A stretch of DNA of 64,000 bases from Neospora caninum Liverpool (taxonomy: Eukaryota > Apicomplexa > Conoidasida > Eucoccidiorida > Sarcocystidae), in contig NC_018387.1 in NCBI RefSeq assembly GCF_000208865.1, forward strand, positions 1,426,001-1,490,000, read 5' to 3'. The position numbers and the translations under genes are program-made. Every line of letters starts with the position of its first letter. Position 1 is the first letter of the stretch. Of this stretch, positions 37,360 through 51,400 are shown in pieces. Under the pieces are notes generated by a model. It was not told the origin of the DNA and did no database searches. It saw only the letters and a list, made by a program, of their open reading frames with translations.

Positions 37360-40300
37360 CTTCTTAAAAAAAATTTCCTGCTTCGTCTTGCCAAGAAAAC
37401 TGATCAGGTTTAGCTCATAAGCACCTCTTTTCCGAACCGATTGTGTGATATGAGGCCCTCGGTTCTTTCAGGTGACTCGGTTGTGCAACCTCGCGTCACG
37501 AAAGAGCCTTCACGTCCCAGCGCCTTGGTGCGAAGAAGAGAGAAACCCGGAAGGCAAGAGAGAGAGCAGACCGCTTCCTCCTGCGGTAACTGCCGGGTAA
37601 GAGAAACATGCAAAGCTTTGGGACGGTCCGTATGGGGCAGCGAAGCAGATGCCACTAACGGTCTATGCCCCTGATGGTGTCGCTCTTAGGCAAAGATTCC
37701 CCCGAATGAATCATCATCCGCGGACACACGGTTTCCCCCAGGAACTCGCGCACACCATTTATGTTGTCCGGCGTTGCCCCCCGAGCCAAGCCAGTGGAGT
37801 TGCCGTTGGTTCAGCTTCAGCATTTCCTTTTCGCGCAACCGATATCTCCTCTTTGTCGCCCAAGGTCCGCAAACGCTTTCTTTGAAAGAAGTATCCTGCA
37901 GCAGAGATACGGTTACCGTTGTACGGGTCAACAGAGTGCGAGCCCCCACAAGAGAGGCAAGACGTCCGAACGGGGAGGTGGTAAATACCTACGATAAACG
38001 AAAAAAAAAGGAACAGCCCATGTACCATAGGAGAGCCTGACGCCACCAGATCCTTCGCCAAGTTCAGTTGCTTTCTCAACGGTTGACCCGAGCCACACAA
38101 GACAATCGGGACGGTCACTAAAGGAAATCATTCCAGCTCGATGAGAAGCGAACCCAGAAAACCGCTGTTCCAGCATCTATATTTGCTATTTATCATGTGT
38201 TTCGAAACCGAGTGTTTGGGGACTCCACGTTTTCGCGTTCGCATGCCCGGTTGTTTCGGACTTTTGCCCAAAACTCCCGTCCGGCGTACTTGCATGCACC
38301 GCTGTCTCGGCAGCGTTGCATTCGTGGGATTTGCTCATTGCAGTCAGTTTCGTGTTTCGCTGCATGCCCCCACTACTTCCATTTGAAGCGCGGGGAATTC
38401 TCACTGGTTTCTCTGTGGTGCACTGATCATGAAGGAGATGACATTTTTACTTGAGTGAGATTTACCCGAAATCATTTTTTCGCGGGCACACAGGATCTGC
38501 AGCTACCAGTCTCTTCTATGTGCCGTGGGGAGAACACAACAAAATACTGCAGAAACAGCGTAATAGCGTAATTGGCAATGTTACAGAAACTAAACTGTGA
38601 CTCATCGACAGCTCGATGCCCCTCGAGTGTCGGGGAGGAGCCGCGATAAGTGATAAGTTACTGGTGGCCTGTGCCACAGTCGCCACTGTTCCAAATGCCG
38701 CGTCACCGCTAAAGATTAGAAGGCTGATTAGCGTATAGCTACAGCATGAGAACACGAAAGTTATTCAAGATAGCCAGAAAACCGTCTGGCGGGTCTTCCA
38801 CCCTTCATCGAGTTACCAACGACGGTGTCGGCCAGTAATAGACGCTACAGCTGGCCGTGGTAAGATTACCAACCGAATCGGAAACATTCACAATGGTACC
38901 CGAACACCTTGAATAGGCCCCAGTCATAATGTGAGAGCGAGTAACCTCAGTTCCAGCAGCCCATTCAGGAAATAGGGGCTGCTGTGATAGGAAACAGCTT
39001 GTAGGAACGACACTGGCGTACGTTGCAAAAGGAAGCTGGTAAGAAGGGCCCGGTAGGTCAACTTCCGTTAACTCCCAGTGTTTCGCTCTTCGTGGCTCTT
39101 TTTGTGGAGGTAGCATATTCCCTGTTCAATTGCCGATAATTCTCCACTCGATGAATGTTCACCGCAGGCTTGTAGATGACGCAAAATCAATGTTTATGAA
39201 CGTCAAAATATCATCTTTTTAAAAAGAGAACTGGCGGAGAACTACGCTTCACCGGCAAGTAGGATGAAACTTTGTAGGGTGTTTGCCCACGTTTCCGTGC
39301 ACTCTAGCCAAGGCATTGATTTCATTAAAATGGAAATGCAGTGCCAACGGACCTTTCAATCTCGCTGGACAATGACCAGAAGTGCTTCATGATATACAGG
39401 CGAGGCGCACCGCGATCAGGTTTGTAACGCATGTTCTTTATCAGGTTTTTTGCCGCACTCGGCACTCCCACAACCAACGTCTTCAAGCGTGACGAACAGT
39501 ACCTCTCAAGGCGTTCCGCATGTGGTTCGTCAAAGTACCGAATATTTTTTGTCAACAACAGGTATCCGAACTCCTCTTGTCCCCGAGCGCCACGCAGGGA
39601 TATTAACTAGGGAGCACATGGAGCGGGAGATGGTAGGAGCACACTTCAGTGACACAAACCCAGTGTGTGGACCGTAGCCCGCACAAGATGTTGGTCCACT
39701 TGAACTTTTCTAAGAAACCAAAATTCCTGACCACTGAAGTCGGCTCTGACTTCTCCGTGACCACTTTCTCCCGTTTACCTAGAGAACAGGATAACGGAGG
39801 AGGGGGGGGGGTGAACGGTCTGTAATTGTTCGTAACAGAGCTGCGATTGGCGCGTTTTGCTGAACATGTAATACTCGTTTTTGCTTAGGACCGCGTAAGG
39901 AAGAGTCTCTTCGATAAACGCCCACACATGGGCATTTTCAACTATTGAGCATTAACTGGTGTCTTCCCATGAGTTTTCCATTCAGTTCCGGTATGGGTTA
40001 CGAACCAGATCGACAAACGACACATATCCAGTGTGTGAACGACAACCCAATATAGACTAATATTCTCGTCTCTGGACCTCTCCATTCTTATTTCTAGGCA
40101 CCTCCTATGTGACATGGCAACCGCGTCCATGCTGCCCCCGGATGGTAACTTTAGTGCAGGGCATGTCGCGTTCAAAGGACGACATTCATAATCTTGAAGA
40201 CGTCTTTTGGAATGTTGCCAGCAAACTACCTGTATCTTGTGGGGATCTGGGTAATCTTCTACATGCTTCCTGTGCTCGGTATATGCGTCATAGTTATCAC

Positions 40301-41190
40301 AGAAACGCGTTGATGTTGCTCGTGCCATATTCTGGGCAGTCGGTAACCATACGGGGGTTTGGCGTGCGCAGGACGCTATGAGATCGCATGGGCCAAGGGC
40401 GACACCGGCAACGTCGTGTCCACGTCTTGCGGAAGACGTACTGGGCGAAGGCGGACCAGTAAAAACACACCGGGCCAAAGGACATTAATGCATTTGCGTC
40501 CTCGAAGAAGCGCATGCTGTATTTTGCTGTATCCGAAACCACAACATACCCGGTCCTGCTCACCGGTTGAAGAGGTTTACTCTGATAGCCTACCACAGAG
40601 AAACTATCACGGCGCAATGTCAATAGGTACCGCACTCCTTACCCTGATGGAGTTACCGATATTCGGGGAAAATTCCTTTTATAGCTAGTGCGTCTCTCTT
40701 TTGGGCAGGGGCACTGTTGGGTCCAGCCCCGCGACTCCGTTCCGTCGATACAAACATCTTGCAGCAACCGCATGTCCTGAAAGGAGGTGCAAATCTCGAA
40801 ACGCGGAAGACGTTGATCTTGACTTGCTCTTTGCTGTATATGAAGGGTTTCTGAGTCATGTGTTGATGGGTCACATCAACCAATTTCAGCGTTGCAAACG
40901 ATACCCCAACATTCTTCTGAACACATCTGCGCATGCAGAGGTTTTTATGTCTGGGTCCCCGACTGTCTCAATCTATCATGTTACAATCGATTGTCATGGA
41001 CACACGAAAAGTTGAAATCACTACTGTGAATTGTTTGGCTCCAGAAACTGGTAAACCGTTTATCTTTCATGTGCTTGCTTGTGTGCTCACAACACAGTTC
41101 TGTGCACTCCCAATCATGAACGGGCGGCGTTTTCTTGCCTCACTATAGCCGTCTATTCCATATCTTCTCTGTTCAATAAGAGGGTGAAAA
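37360..41190. other. Divergent intergenic region, multi-pass gene (-) and RIB43A gene (+)
   Basis: This 3.8-kb stretch should hold the promoters and 5' UTRs of both flanking genes, whose start codons face away from each other. A TTTTTTTT-like run (AAAAAAAA on the plus strand) lies just upstream of the multi-pass start codon. The longest open frame, 178 codons on the minus strand at 39942-40478, has no motif or splice context and is not called. No clear promoter element was found. Confidence 0.45.
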
Positions 41191-44100
41191 ATGAGTGTCG
41201 GAGTCGATACAAATGACGGGTCCGTGCTTGTAGCGGGGCTGCGGGCGTCTCGACGTGAAATAATGCCGGTGCCTGCGTTCAGCCGCAAACTCAGCCCGGA
41301 GAGCAAAATGCAGGCGGACATCGAGAGACGAAGGTACACACTGTTGGCCCTCCACACCCAACTCTATTGGTGCCTTGCACACGACGAACCAGCCAAAAAA
41401 AAGGCTCACTCAGGTTTGCTGCGAACGTGAAATTAGCTATTTGTTCGACGTGAATTGACTTATTTTATATCGAACACGGGAAGCAGTGAGGCAGCCAGAA
41501 GACAGAGGAGGGCGAACTCGGCGAGCACGACGACCAACCCGCATTTTCCATTAGTTTGATCGCAGGTGAGACACGTAAAGAGTAGCGGTTACAGCTAGTT
41601 CTTAGATGGTATGCCTGCATACTTCAAATATGCATATAGGTAGACGCCACTACGCGAGCCAGTAAAGGGTATTAGCCTGGGATCATAAAAGTACTATGCA
41701 TGGTGAGATTGAGCATGGACTATCGAATGAAACAATGTGCTTAGCGTATCGATTTCATCTTCGAACGTATCCAGCAATTTGAGATGATCGGCGGCTTAGG
41801 AGCTCCTTCGTAAAAACTCTGAGCAGATATAACGGGCTGTGATGTGTTCATCGCCACTCCCACGGGTAGGGCGCGGGCGAAAGCGTTCCCAGAAATCAAC
41901 GGGTGTGAAGGGGTTATTTGGGTTAACGTATATTAGTAGCGCACGTTTAGCCGAGGCAACTACACAAGGAGCCCGGAACAATACGCGAAACTGTCCATTC
42001 TCTCTACTACCTAGCAATAGCTGCAAGATCTGCTAATCACCAAATGGTGTGTAGAGCTCTCGGTCATGATTTTGTTTGAAAGAGGCACTGACAGGCACCC
42101 TAGCGGCATCACACTTAAGATGGGGGGCTGGAGGAGTGTACCACAATGATTTGCCCTGTAATGCCGTCTTTTACGTCGGCGCCTCCCTTGCCGCTGCAAG
42201 CCGATTGATTGGCGCCAAGTGTGGACGCAAAGGAATTCAGGTTTCTCTTCATCGAATGCGAAAGTGACTGTTGCGTGAGCAACTCATTGTCGAATCTCAA
42301 TTGGGAATACACTGGAATTGGCTCCCAGGCTGTCGAAAACACGAATTCCGTTCGTCATTTCTTTTTAGGGGACTGACACTTTGAAAAAAAAGAGTTGTCG
42401 TACTACGAAGTGCAAAGGGTTTTGTTGTGAGATTATTCTTGGGGCGTTTGAACCCGTTAAATATGGTTCCTCCGTCGCGTGTACGTGCGCATCCCCCAGG
42501 GATGTCATGGAGCGGGGGACTCGATTGCTGTTACAGGAGGTTTGCAAGCACACTTAGTGTGGCTATGAGATAGACACTTCTAAGTTACTATCGCAGATCG
42601 GCAGGGAAGCGAAAATAACTGCTCCTACGTCATCAAAGAGGGAGAGGCGAGATGGGGATTGGACGATAGGCAGGGGCGAAACGTGAAACACATTGGAAAC
42701 CATGCTGGATACATCGCATATGAAAGCAGGGTTGCCACATGCGTGCTGGTATAAGCGTGTTGGTGGGTATTCACCATCTGATGCCCTCCAAAGGTTACTG
42801 GCTCCTACTTTTTTCAATTCGTTTTGTGCGCTGCATTACATGCTCTCCAAAATAGAAGATTTTGGTACAGGCCCTTCAAGCAGGTGTGTTTATGTGCTGG
42901 AGACTGTTCTGTAGAAAAGCAGAAGCAGAGAGGAAGAAGAGGATCTTCGACACGAAAGTTCGCTTGATAGGGGTAGATAAGACTGCATTGGACGCGCAGG
43001 TGCATGAAAAGCATGAACGAAAAGAAAACGAGAAAAATGAGCAGGTTTGTGCTGGTGAGGAGAGACACATACGACAGGATCACAGTGCACGATTCACCAG
43101 CATGAACGTCTGCTGTATTCAGCTCCTTTAGCGATGTAGAGTATAGATGGGTCAATGGACCCCAATCACGTATCAGAACGAAAGGACTGATGTTGTTTAG
43201 GAGTTACAGAAGGTAGGCTTTTTCTTGCTTGGTAGGACAGTCGTCGCGATGCTCTAGCGGGGTGAAGATTACGGAAAACGGAAATTCACCAAAGTTGCGT
43301 AGCCGTTCCGAAGACAGTCACTGCGTTTTGTTAGCTTCTTCCGTGTGCGATTGATTTGAACTCTCTCAGAACAGCAAATGGTCTATTTCAGCAGCATTTT
43401 AACCTTACAGGAACGCGAAGCCCAGAGAATACGACGTGAGAGAGAGAAGCAGGTCGAAGATACCAATATCAATCTCGCGTAAGCGCAGACGCTGTCAACA
43501 GTGTCCACGAACAAGATTCCCTCACTGGTGGGCATGCGTCCTTCAGCATTTTCGCCTTGTCTCTTCCAAAACACCTGGCACCGGATAGTCCTTCGTTTCC
43601 GCGCAGGAAGCAGACTCCAAACGCCTTCGACCGGCATGATCCTGCATCCAGTCATTCAACGAATTGGGACGAGGTGCGCTGTGACTACCTGATTAACGCT
43701 GTCTGAAGATCCTCCAGAGCTGCTCCTTTGCTTTCGAAAATGCGTTCACTTCTCTAGACATGCAAACCCCCGCACAAGAAATGGCGTACTCACGTACAAA
43801 CAGGAACCAGATGGCCTCTCTGCTGACGCCGTAATGAAAGTGTATTCCCCAATAGAAGAAAACGAACAATGAAGTGGTGAATCTATAAATTAGCCCGGTA
43901 GCATGCATGTAAGTATATACGTGTAACAGTGGCTGTATATGTGGTGGTAGAAACAACCGAATATATGCGGTTGTCTGTATGTTTCAGGACGAAAAGCACT
44001 GTCTCGCAGGAGTGAGTTCCATGCTCAAATTTGAAGGCGAAGATCCCGTACACGATCAGCGCGTGCAGGAACAACGCCATCAACAGCACCGATGGGCTGA

Positions 44101-44718
44101 GGAGCAACAGTTTGAACGGGAATTGGCAAAACAGAAAGAAAAAGAAAGCGAGAGGTGAGAAACCGTTGAAACGTCTCACCTATAGGCTGTCGAGGTGCCA
44201 GGTTTGAAGAGCGTCTGGAACTCATAACGCGCCAGTATAAGCCCATAAGCGCAGGGCACCAGTAGGTCTCCTTCCTGACAGTTACGAGTACCATCGCACG
44301 CGATCTCACCGCTGCCGTGCAGATGCTATCTGCGGTCTGCGGAGTAGTAGCAATGAAGGCCGAGCCTATCTAGAACGTCTTGCCCATCTTATATTCCGTG
44401 CCGGGCCATAACCATAGCTTGCCGCCGCACGGCAAAAGACGTCCGGCACGCTTTGTCAAGACAGTAGGAAGTGTGTAATGCCTTTTTGAGCCTTGACAGA
44501 GTATCTGTCGCTGTATGCCTTCACCTTATGTTATCGTACGACCGTGTGATCAGGATCTTTTCCCAACAGGCCCTAAACATGGACACCCTCGCGGAAGCAC
44601 TGGAACGAAGTCGAGTATGAGGGAGTAGATGCTTACCGATCTCACAGTTACCTGGATTCGCTCTCCTGGTTGCAGCTGTACTTTACTTTGTCTCATCTGC
44701 TTGGATAAACATGAGTGC

Positions 44719-44749
<31 letters not shown>

Positions 44750-47700
44750 CTACCGATGTTCCTAAACGAAGCAATGGGCATAACTGTAATAGGTCTAAGT
44801 ACAGGAGGGAAATGTTTACGATCCTTCTCGAAAACACCATGATAGAACAATTTTTGCTCATCCACCTATTGCCACACTGACAAAATTGTTAGATAATATG
44901 GAGCCTAGCGACTAACCGGTTTGCATAACAGAATTCTTTCGTCAGAGACTCGGACATAGGCCGAACAGGACGCTAGCCAGAGTGAGTCACTCCCATATGT
45001 TCATGACGATAAGTTGGTTCCGTAGCCCCTCTGTTTTTACAAGCGCCTATTTATTACTCGCGTGCACTGTTGCTACGGGAACAGGTGAAGGATCCAGGCG
45101 TCAGACCCATCAGCCTTGCCGGCCTATGTGAGCAGATGGCTGGGCCTCTATGCTGCAGCTTGAGTGTTCTGGGTGTTGCAGCTCGAAAACCTTCGAGGCA
45201 AAACACTAGCAACTGCTGAAGCGAACAAGGATCTCGTAGGTTCCGTTGCAGTTGCGTGTCTGTCTGAGAATGCTGGCAACAACCCTTGGCCAGTGGACCG
45301 AGCTGTGCGTATTACCCCAGTAGGACTCACATATAAATATTTGTATATACGCGTGCCTAGATAGACAAATGGAGATACGGTTTTTCCCGTGTATACACCT
45401 AGCGATGCATCATTGTAGGGGTGAAAGCGAAAGCCTTAGAGACAGACACAGATCTTCGTTCACGATTAAACCTCTCGTCGACTGTGTCGCCTAGAACTGA
45501 TTGTTACATCTAGTGCTTATTGCAGTGGGCGTCCTCAACTGGAACCTTACGAAATTAAGTTTCGTTACGCTACCTCAGTGCCTCTCAGTGCCCTAGAAAT
45601 AGCGCTGCGTGTAAGCCGAGTGTTGCCGGTTACATCCAGGCTAGCAAACGCGCTGAAAGGGAACGTCATCATCTCCAACAAGAGAATTTGGCCAAGGAGA
45701 AAGAAGTGTGGCAGAATATGCACGTAAGGGAAGCTGCCAAATAATTCCGTATTGAGTAGAGGGGCAACCAACCTTCCGTGTTTCTTTCCCTTCAGCAAGG
45801 AAATGCTTGTTGAGCTCCAGCGTCGGCGTGCATTGACGACCGTCTTAGATACTAGGACACAATCCCCCGGAGGCGACATAGTTAGCCGCGGTGTCATTCA
45901 TTGCAGATAGGCGCACAACGGAGTGCGCAATGACGGTCTGGTTCTGTTTTGCAGTGCCCAATGCTGGCGGAGGGCAAAATGAACTATATTACAGACGATC
46001 CCTCCTACACGCACATGAGCCCCTTGATGAAGACAGGAGGTACAGCCCCGTCACGGCTTTTCGTGCACGATCCGTTATTGGGCGTGCGGCCAGAGTGAGA
46101 CAACGCCGTGGTGATACAAGAGTGCAGCGTGAAGGGTTTTTACCATGGGTCGTGACGCAGAGAGGTGCAGTGTAGTGCGTGGAACTCCGCACTGGTGTGC
46201 CGTGCCAGTTGCAACTCTACTAGGCCGAGCCGCACATTGCAGCAGCGTTTTTGTGGCGTATAGGTGGATAGGGGGGAGCCACCTGTCGCTGTCTTTGCTC
46301 CCTCCTTTCACCCCGTGGCATTGGGCGGAGGCATCGTCTTGCCCATCATGTCTGCTGGGGGATTTTGTACGCCATCGTGCAGCACTGGGCAGAAATCGCG
46401 ATGGATTTAAGGGTTTGGACCCCGCGGTGAAGCAGAATATCCTCACTAGCAATGTGGAAGAATGGAGGGAATGCGAGAAAAGGAAAGAAAGGGAAAAACA
46501 GCGACAACAAGAATGGGACAGGTAATTTGCTGAAAATGCCTTTCAAACACTTATAGGGGAATCCACAGAAGTCATGGACACACAGTTAAGACCTTTAGGA
46601 ACTTCGCGCTTTCACGAAGGCATACACAGACTTCCAAGGCGCTTCAGTAAAGCAACGGGCGGGGGACAGACAGCAGCTAATACGCACAGATATTCGCCCT
46701 GCGCGTTCTTTCTTCCGTCCGCCTTGTGAGTGCGTATATATATGCAAGGATATATCGAGCGAACTTTGTACGTGGTGCTGGGAATCCGTTGAGAGCTCTG
46801 GTGACTGGTCTTGCTACGTATACACACTTCAGGAACAAGTCTCACGATAACGGTTCGTTGCAAGACATGGCACTCAAAAACCAGACGTGAAAGTTCATAA
46901 TCTCAGCATCTACTGGTTGAAATAAGCATCGCTGACGCATGCACCGCCAGATGTAACCAGGCGCAAATATCGTCATAGATGCTCTACGCAGCACCCAGAA
47001 TGTAGAGCCCGTAAATCGCCTCTGCCTTTTCCACACATGACGCAACACTTTGTGAGATGCCTTCCTCTCGCAATTCTCGTAGGTACCTGGCCGTGCTGGT
47101 TTGTGGCGCAAGAGTCTGAGTGGTCCACAAATCATCTGCATTCCGTAGTTCCTGATTTACTGACGCTTTTGCGTGTGCTAGGCAGAGTGAGATGACCAGG
47201 AAACTTGCCGTAGCTCTGCAGCGACGTAAGTTCAGGTGCACGCGCTGGCCCAGATATACGACTTTAGGTAGATGTGCTGCTTGTCTTACTACATTCGGGC
47301 TTGCTGTGAAGCCACAACACTGTAACTGGTCTATGGGCACTGAGTCGCCGGCGAGCACAAACGTGCCTGGGTTTACGTGCGAGAGACCAATCTGTGGTAG
47401 ATTTGCCATGAACGACTTCAACACACGAGTTTTTTGTGGATTTCTATCGTTTTCCACGAACGACGGCAAGACATTGCTTCCACGGTGACGCGTCTCTAGG
47501 AGTAACAAACAGTCGGCCATGAGACGAATCGATATCCATGAGGCGTTCGTTTGATGATAAATCTATAGCTTTTAGTGTTCAGCTATGGTTGCACTTTTGT
47601 AGAAGTATGCTGGATATTCCGTCTAGTCCACGCGTGTCACCGGGTTTCCCCACGAAGTTTAATCTACTACCTCGTGTTTGCGTCGCCTCAGAGCTTGCAC

Positions 47701-47867
47701 GATTTGGCATTCCTGTTTTACAGGGCAAGAGCAGGCCCGCAGACAATTGCAACAATCAACTCAGGAAACCAACCAGGCCCTTTCAGTTGCTCAGAAGAAG
47801 CGACTAAATCATCTGTACAAAGTCACATACGCTGGAGAGCTGACTGACGATTACTTCAAGTACTTCG
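41191..47867 (+). CDS. RIB43A family ciliary/flagellar microtubule protein
   Basis: RIB43A proteins are coiled-coil filaments lining the inside of doublet microtubules in flagella. Exons identified: 41191-41333, 42915-43044 (end uncertain), 43411-43478, 43607-43673, 43988-44154, [one or two unresolved], 45182-45235, 45640-45723, 45955-46039, 46383-46521, [one small unresolved] and 47724-47867. Family marks in order: PESKMQADIERRR joined to KAEAERKKRIFDTKVRLIGV (the RIF...LIGVD core), AFDRHDPA, GVSSMLKFEGEDP (the SS.xKFxGED signature), RVQEQRHQQHRWAEEQQFER, LENLRGKTLATAEANKDL, RAERERHHLQQENLAKEKEV, DGFKGLDPAVKQNILTSNVE, then ALSVAQKKRLNHLYKVTYAG and LTDDYFKYFG. This last block matches the family's usual C-terminus (..Y.N.PT.DYF.QF). 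In coccidia the only flagellated stage is the microgamete, so expression there is expected by inference. The gene may extend to a stop at 48441 if the frame described next is its last exon. Confidence 0.9.
44719..44744. repeat. AT dinucleotide microsatellite in a RIB43A intron
   Basis: Thirteen AT units within the long intron region between the exons ending at 44154 and starting at 45182. Confidence 0.9.
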
Positions 47868-48240
47868 GTAAGAGCCTCAGAGGGGCAACTCAACCCAGGA
47901 CGCGGCATGGTTCCCCGTGGTATGTTCGATCGACTAGTGCTTCCGGTTGCGTGAGGCGAAAAGTGACCTGGAGTCATGTAGTACCAAGCAAGAGCGTTCT
48001 TCCTTTACCACGGTTTCGCGTAACCTCCCTCCACTCTTCAGACACGTGGAGAAAACACAAAATAACTGCATCTTCGCCCCCACTAACATTGTGAGTTTTT
48101 TCAAAACCGTCAGTATTCACAAGCGCAGTTCTTGCCTGACGAAAGATGCTGGGTTTTTCATACACAATGGTAAGCGAACTAATATTCGTGTTCTCAGTGA
48201 ATACCGTTTCAGCTGGTTCGGGCGTTCCCTCTTAGTACAG

Positions 48241-48441
48241 TAGACAAAATTCAAACGGGACCTATTTTGAACGGACTTCTCTACTCGTCGAAGCCTTTGA
48301 GGAAAGTCATTAGGCAGGACAGTTATCAGCTAAAGGATAGCTGTCAATGCCGCGGCAGTGAGGTGATTGATGGAGCTCGATACGTGGACGGCAGCCATGA
48401 ATATACTCCGCAGAAAACTACCTTGCGTCAAGAGGGCTGAC
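48241..48441 (+). CDS. Possible last exon of the RIB43A gene
   Basis: A TCTTAGTACAG acceptor at 48240 is followed by 66 sense codons before TGA. The phase (two bases completing a codon) fits the preceding RIB43A exon ending at 47867. The frame begins DKIQTGPILNGLLYSSKPLR. Other RIB43A proteins end within about 8 residues of the DYF motif, so a 66-residue tail would be unusual. A short tail from another acceptor is equally possible. Confidence 0.3.
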
Positions 48442-51400
48442 GCTTTCCTCATGTAATGTATTCGGGACCGACACCCATTTTTTGCAAAATAAGCAGACAT
48501 GATTTTCTTCGAGCTCCAAATAAATCGACTGGGGGGATTATGATTTCCCCAAAGGCGCACAGACACGTTATTGTTCGTGCATCTGGTGCGTTCAGGGACG
48601 ACTACTAGATGAGAATTCATCTCTACAACCCTTCCGGAAGGGAGTCGAAAGAGAAGTCATCAGGAAGGCCGGGGCCGTGCCCGTCAACGCCATTATACAC
48701 GTTTTATAAACGTTTCTATCTTACATGAGCTGCTGTACGACACTACAAACTCGCTTTTATTCATCAAAAGAAACATCTTTCGGACACGCGTAACAATGCC
48801 GTTGGGGCGTGAAGGCACAATACAAGCTCCTGCCAGTGCGCCGAACAATGGATGCAAATGCAGAAGCTCGTCACCTTTCGAGCTCAGTTTCGTCACTACC
48901 ACAATTGAGACTGATTGTTTCTTGCGGCGAGAACTCTAAGAGCGGACGGGTCCACACCCCTGGAGTTTGGGACGCAGAAACGTTGAACAATCCCAGTGCC
49001 TCCGGTTCTTCACGATGAGGCCCATATCGTCTGGTGAAATCACGAATCGAATGTTGGAGCGTTGCCTACACACGTGTGATGAGATAGGTGTGTCTGCAGC
49101 TCTGGTGTCCTGCTACCGACCCATACTGATGTGATACTGTTTCCGCAGTCCAGCTCCTTTAACATGGGAGCGGCATGATTGCACTACTGATTCCCGTTCG
49201 GAGGTGCGCCCGCGCCTAAAGCAGTTCGTAGACTTTTACGTTGCTGGGAGACAGGGTAAACTCAACGGATTACCTCCACCTACCTGTGAACCCGTCCATT
49301 CATCTGCACCTATGAAGACTGTACAAGCCGCTTCAGCGCTAATGCAGGAGGCATACAGACATACAGAAATACAGTTTCATCTCTCTCGCTGAGTCACGAA
49401 GCCACATAGACCTCAAAAGACTGACGTTGATGTTGAGCTTAGTTGATACCCGGTGTCGTTATAGCGCTTCATTGAGCCACCCGAATAAGTTTGCACGGAT
49501 GAATTACACTTATCCGATGAATATAATCATTTAGAAAATGTGAGCGAAGAGCCCATGCAAATGTGGTTCTTCCAATTGGCAGAAGATGGACTCTTCAGAC
49601 ATTCATCTTCTGTGAGAGTGCAGATGGAGTTTTTCTGCAATTCTGTATTTCCACTTCGGCGAATTCTCCCCGTTAGCTTCTTTTACGGTAGTCGGCGTTG
49701 GAGTTGAATGTACAGCGTCGGCGATTTTGGTACCAGTTGCCTGACTATGATCCGTCTTTTCACGCCTGTTGTTGGCCATGTTTTCTTCCCTGCACATCCC
49801 ATCCACACAACAGGCACGGAACTAAGAAGCTACACAGTGTCCAATGCAGACGGAAAACGAAGTACGATAAGGGTCAGGTCACGACGATAAACTCAACAAA
49901 ACGCCCAACGCTGTTTTTTCAGCCTGAGTGATACTTCTGGGATCTACAGATGTGCCATGACATTATTTGCATCACCAGTGTGTGAACATGGTGTCTTCCT
50001 TGTTACATGCATGCATTCGAATGGCAACTAGACGATGCTTTCTTTGAATCCATTCAAGACAGACATGTGGATAGCGTCGTGTTTCACAGTCGTGCCATAA
50101 AAACTACCTATTTGGCCTCATGATTTTTTTTGCAATCCGGTAGCCACCACGACAATGATTCAAGCAACTGTGCGTACGAAATACGAACGTGTTTCTTGGA
50201 TTAGCAAAGGTTAATTAGGCTGCGCTGTCCATCGTGCAAAATGCCACGGTTTGACTGTGCCAGTTTAGCCACCACGGTTATTTATTTTTCCAGTCAGTCA
50301 TCAAAGTAAGTAGCACAATGAGACGTGAATTCAGCAGATTGCTTCTGCGTGCATGAACGCAACACGACGAACGAGATTTGCCGGTTATCCCGCATGCGTA
50401 GGCTGACATTGTAGTGATTTGTGAACGAATACGTCTGGCTGTATACTTCAGAGATTCACCACGACGCAGAGGTTTGACACAATAAGACTCTCGGAAATCT
50501 GTCTTCTGAGATTCCATTGTGCACTGTTGACACGATTGCAAGGAGTGTTGGCAACCGCGGAATACTCTCAACAGTTGCCGCTCAAGCGTTGTCAACCAGA
50601 GGCATAGGTTGGCAACCGCGGAATACTCTCAACAGTTGCCGCTCAAGCGTTGTCAACCAGAGGCATAGGTCTGCTGTCCAACATTTCACAGTTGTCTTCC
50701 GCATTGAAAGGGCACCAATGCGTCATGGCATTCTACGACCCCGTCGTGATACTAAGGCATGAACGTGGTGCACGTGTCCACGGTGACTGCAGGTATGTTG
50801 CGGCAGTGATACCGTTGCTCCACCATGAAACACGCACGCTAGCACTATGTTCCCATGGATGTTTACCTGCAGGTGCGGCCCCACGTGTACCGCTGGGCAA
50901 GCAAAGAACACAAATGTGGTACATAAGTAATACAGGGGTTTATATGATACTAGCGTGGCCTTACTGACGGGCGGGCGCGAACGCTGCAAGTATGTAAAAT
51001 GTGTAAAGGGGCCAGGCACTAAGAACGACTCAGAGCCCCGTGGGGACAGCATCTCGACAGGACCCTTTGGAAATTGAGCAGCGGCCATGACTGAAGTCGA
51101 GCAAATGGGGAGCAATCCCTTTTCTACTGTTTGACTGACAAGGACTTGGACTACGATTAAGACTGTTACAGACAGGCCTGCCCGTCCGAATATTAGACTA
51201 ATCCTTTTTGATACGTCTCGTTCTTGTTCTCGCATACAAACCGCAGTGATCAGCATATCCTACTGTTACTGGCTTTACACAGCTATACAACCAATCGGAG
51301 ACTGATGCCGTCGAAAAGACGCACATCACTAACACGAACATAGCGAGCCGTTAAATGTATTACATAGTAAGGAGTGCCGTATGTGCGAAAATGGCTACAG

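Noticed and set aside
39942..40478. 178-codon minus-strand open frame
   Set aside because: It has no motif, an amino-acid mix unlike the real genes here, and no conserved splice or promoter context; it looks like a chance frame.
50723..51256. 177-codon minus-strand open frame
   Set aside because: It has no recognisable domain, overlaps the edge of unique non-coding DNA and lacks supporting context.
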